This document shows, one piece after another, positions 61,694 through 64,000 of a stretch of 64,000 nucleotides of DNA. Position 1 is the stretch's first letter; each line of letters starts with the position of its first letter. The notes under the pieces were generated by a model. It was not told where the DNA came from, made no database searches, and saw only the letters and a list, made by a program, of their open reading frames with translations. The translations under genes were made by a program, and so were the position numbers. The stretch is from Paracoccaceae bacterium (lineage in GTDB: Bacteria; Pseudomonadota; Alphaproteobacteria; Rhodobacterales; Rhodobacteraceae): assembly GCA_024742455.1 (NCBI GenBank), contig JANSYL010000011.1, forward strand, positions 1 to 64,000, read 5' to 3'.

Positions 61694-64000
61694 TCGGTGT
61701 CATCGACTGGGCCGCGTCGCGGGCCCGGATGATCCTCGCCTTCGTGGTGCTGTCGCTGACCGTGGGCACCGCAGCCTATATCGGCCTGCCCAAGGAGGGC
61801 GAGCCCGATATCGACATTCCCGGTCTTTTCGTTTCGGTCCCCTTCCCCGGCATTTCTGCCGCCGATGCCGAACGCCTGCTGATCCGCCCGATGGAGGCGG
61901 AATTCCAGGACCTCGACGGGATGACGACGATCACCGCAACCGCCTCCGAAGGGTTCGCGGGCGTCTTCATCGAGTTCGAGTTCGGCTGGGACAAGGGCCA
62001 GACGATTGCCGATGTCCGCGACGCGATGGGCCGGGCGGAAACCGAGTTTCCCGATGGCTACCAGAACTGGGAAATCTCCGAGATTAATTTCTCGGAATTT
62101 CCCATCGTCGTCGTGGCGCTGTCGGGCGATGCGCCCGAACGCACGCTGATCCGGCTGGCAAATGAAATGCAGGATGCGCTCGAGGCGCTGTCGCCGGTGC
62201 TCGAGGCCGGGCTGGCGGGCACGCGCGATGAAATGCTCGAGGTCATTCTCGACCCGCTCGCGCTGGAAGCCTATGACGTCACCGCCGATGACCTGGTGGC
62301 TGCTGTCGTCAACAACAACCAGCTGATCGCGGCAGGCGAGGTGACGGGCGATACCGGCGCCATCGCGGTCAAGATCCCGTCAAGCTTCGACACCCCCGAA
62401 GACGTCTACAACCTTGCGATCACGGTCAATGGCGACCGGGTGGTGACGCTTGGCGAACTGGCCGATATCCGCCTGACCTACGAAGACCTCTCGGGCACCG
62501 CGCGGTTCAATGGCGAACCGACTGTGGCGCTTCAGGTCGTCAAGCGGCAGGGGTTCAACATCATCGATACCGTGGCGCTGGTGCAGGAAACGGTGGATGA
62601 GGTCTATGCGTCCTGGCCACCGGAACTGCAGGCCGCGGTCCATGTCGACACCACGCTCGACCAGTCGGTTCAGGTCGATGGCATGGTGCGCCAGCTCGAA
62701 GGGTCGGTCCTGACGGCGATCGCGCTGGTGATGATCGTGGTGCTGGCGGCCCTTGGCACCCGGTCGGCGCTGCTGGTCGGTTTCGCGATCCCGACCTCGT
62801 TTCTGTTGTGTTTCATCCTTCTCGGCATCGGCGGCATCCCGATTTCGAACATCGTGATGTTCGGTCTGATCCTTGCCGTGGGGATGCTGGTGGACGGGGC
62901 CATCGTTGTCGTCGAATACGCCGACAAGCGCCTGCAACAGGGCGCGCGCCCGATGCAGGCCTACACGGACGCGGCCAAACGGATGTTCTGGCCAATCGTG
63001 TCCTCGACCGCGACCACGCTTTGCGCCTTCCTGCCCATGCTGTTCTGGCCGGGCGTGCCCGGGGAATTCATGGGCATGCTGCCGGTGACGCTGATCTTCG
63101 TTCTTTCGGCCTCGCTGATCGTGGCACTGATCTACCTGCCGGTTCTGGGCGGGGTGGCGGCCCGGTTCAGCCGGATCATCGACCGCGGCACCGCGCGGGT
63201 GACGGCGCTGATCCCGAATTACTGGCTGCGCGTCGGGCTGACCGTGGCCGTGGGATACCTGATGTTCATGGCCGCGCTGCAGATCATCCGCCCCGGCGTG
63301 ATCTTCGCCGCGCCCGCCCCGGGCACACCGGGCGTTCTGGCCGCGCTGCCGGGGGCCATCCTGTTCGTGCTGGCCTCGGTCGCGATGTCGGTCCTGATCG
63401 GGTCGGTGATGGTCGAACGCCGCGCCGAGCGGGTCGAGGCGGGCTACAAGCGCACGCCGTTCGGCCGCGCCATCGCGGCCCTGACCGGCAACCCGTTCAT
63501 GCCGCTGGCCTCGGTCGTGGTGGTGATCGGCTTCGTGGTCTCGGTCTTCATGTTCTACGGCGCCAACAATAACGGCGTGGAATTCTTCGTGGAAACCGAA
63601 CCCGAACAGGCCATCGTCTACGTCCGGGCGCGCGGCAACCTTTCGGTGGAGGAACAGGATGCCCTGGTGCGCCAGGTCGAGGAAATCGTGCTGACCCAAC
63701 AGGGTGTACGCGATGTCTTCGCCTTTGCAGGCGACGGCGGGCTCAACAACAACACCGGCGGGGTCGCCGCCCCCGCCGACACGATCGGCCAGGTCCAGAT
63801 CGACCTGGAACCCTGGGGCGCGCGGCGCGACGGCAACGTGATCCTCGACGAATTGCAGACCCGGCTGTCGGTGCTGCCCGGCATCCGGACCGAAATCCTC
63901 GAGGCCGCCCAGGGCCCGGGCGAAGGCAAACCCGTCAACCTGCGCCTGTCGGGACAGGATTTCGAAACGCTGGAGGCCGCCGCCGCACAGGCGCGGGCGT
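61690..64000 (+). CDS. RND efflux permease, HAE1-like (cut by the window end)
   Basis: At least 770 residues of an inner-membrane RND pump, which expels drugs or other compounds by proton exchange; the gene runs off the end. Seen: first membrane segment MILAFVVLSLTVGTAAYIGL, porter-domain sequence, the second membrane block starting LTAIALVMIVVLAALGTRSA, and the proton-relay motif VGMLVDGAIVVVEYADKRL with the essential Asp. The periplasmic repeats are fully open with no frame break, so it is probably intact. Coupled to the adaptor gene by an ATGA overlap. Confidence 0.93.
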   Translation, partial: MIGVIDWAASRARMILAFVVLSLTVGTAAYIGLPKEGEPDIDIPGLFVSVPFPGISAADAERLLIRPMEAEFQDLDGMTTITATASEGFAGVFIEFEFGWDKGQTIADVRDAMGRAETEFPDGYQNWEISEINFSEFPIVVVALSGDAPERTLIRLANEMQDALEALSPVLEAGLAGTRDEMLEVILDPLALEAYDVTADDLVAAVVNNNQLIAAGEVTGDTGAIAVKIPSSFDTPEDVYNLAITVNGDRVVTLGELADIRLTYEDLSGTARFNGEPTVALQVVKRQGFNIIDTVALVQETVDEVYASWPPELQAAVHVDTTLDQSVQVDGMVRQLEGSVLTAIALVMIVVLAALGTRSALLVGFAIPTSFLLCFILLGIGGIPISNIVMFGLILAVGMLVDGAIVVVEYADKRLQQGARPMQAYTDAAKRMFWPIVSSTATTLCAFLPMLFWPGVPGEFMGMLPVTLIFVLSASLIVALIYLPVLGGVAARFSRIIDRGTARVTALIPNYWLRVGLTVAVGYLMFMAALQIIRPGVIFAAPAPGTPGVLAALPGAILFVLASVAMSVLIGSVMVERRAERVEAGYKRTPFGRAIAALTGNPFMPLASVVVVIGFVVSVFMFYGANNNGVEFFVETEPEQAIVYVRARGNLSVEEQDALVRQVEEIVLTQQGVRDVFAFAGDGGLNNNTGGVAAPADTIGQVQIDLEPWGARRDGNVILDELQTRLSVLPGIRTEILEAAQGPGEGKPVNLRLSGQDFETLEAAAAQARA

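Overview
The window is chromosomal DNA of a high-G+C alphaproteobacterium, most likely a marine member of the Rhodobacteraceae (Roseobacter group). The evidence is the order dusB(nifR3)-ntrB-ntrC-ntrY-ntrX, NtrC and NtrX proteins without the sigma54-contacting GAFTGA loop, a fused ispDF, a TAXI-type TRAP transporter, the small DUF6456/DUF6477 pair, and a repeated GC-rich intergenic element that resembles elements I recall from this family. Most genes are housekeeping and tightly packed, with many ATGA or GTGA stop/start overlaps and convergent ends that overlap by a few bases.

Layout. 0.1-1.6 kb: an AT-richer tyrosine recombinase, probably the end of a mobile island, next to the rplM-rpsI operon. 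2.8-4.6 kb: a membrane protein/zinc-ribbon pair and a small membrane protein. 4.8-8.2 kb: a Tat-exported sulfide:quinone-reductase-like flavoprotein with an FNR-type box, then speD-speE (spermidine). 8.2-15.7 kb: thioesterase, enoyl-CoA hydratase family, M32 carboxypeptidase, ctaA, pepN, DUF1624. 15.8-18.6 kb: small membrane protein, two tandem SLT-type secreted paralogues and a secreted gene that appears frameshifted. 18.6-24.9 kb: tRNA-Asp, DMT exporter, pirin, fatty acid desaturase, two tRNA-Val genes, MaoC hydratase, histidine phosphatase, HU-like protein with a long basic/Pro/Ala tail, polysaccharide deacetylase. 25.1-33.5 kb: small secreted peptide, lon with a sigma32-type promoter, tgt, cyclic-nucleotide-binding membrane protein, a RimB-RimK fusion and a methyltransferase. 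33.6-40.0 kb: two Fe-S assembly proteins, TfoX-like protein, tpiA, TAXI-TRAP transporter, lipoprotein. 40.0-47.2 kb: the nitrogen regulatory cluster (reverse strand). 47.4-57.8 kb: ispDF-pgpA-cinA(C), RatA-like, hpt, lipA, DUF6456/DUF6477, a non-pyrrolysine MttB homologue, RDD, guaA, YdcF-like. 58.0-64.0 kb: BamB-like and YfgM-like envelope proteins, then an RND efflux adaptor and permease (permease cut by the window end) behind a TetR-type palindrome.

I found no convincing new defence system or CRISPR array. The most interesting items are non-coding: a duplicated hairpin unit that starts inside the 3' end of tRNA-Val, a roughly 130-bp element in convergent intergenic gaps, a perfect hairpin between the TRAP binding protein and permease genes, and several well-formed regulatory sites (FNR box, sigma32 promoter, TetR-type operator). 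Protein items of note are the GAFTGA-less NtrC/NtrX, the RimB-RimK fusion, the tandem SLT paralogues, the tailed HU protein and the broken secreted gene at 17.9-18.6 kb. All assignments come from reading motifs; no database search was run.
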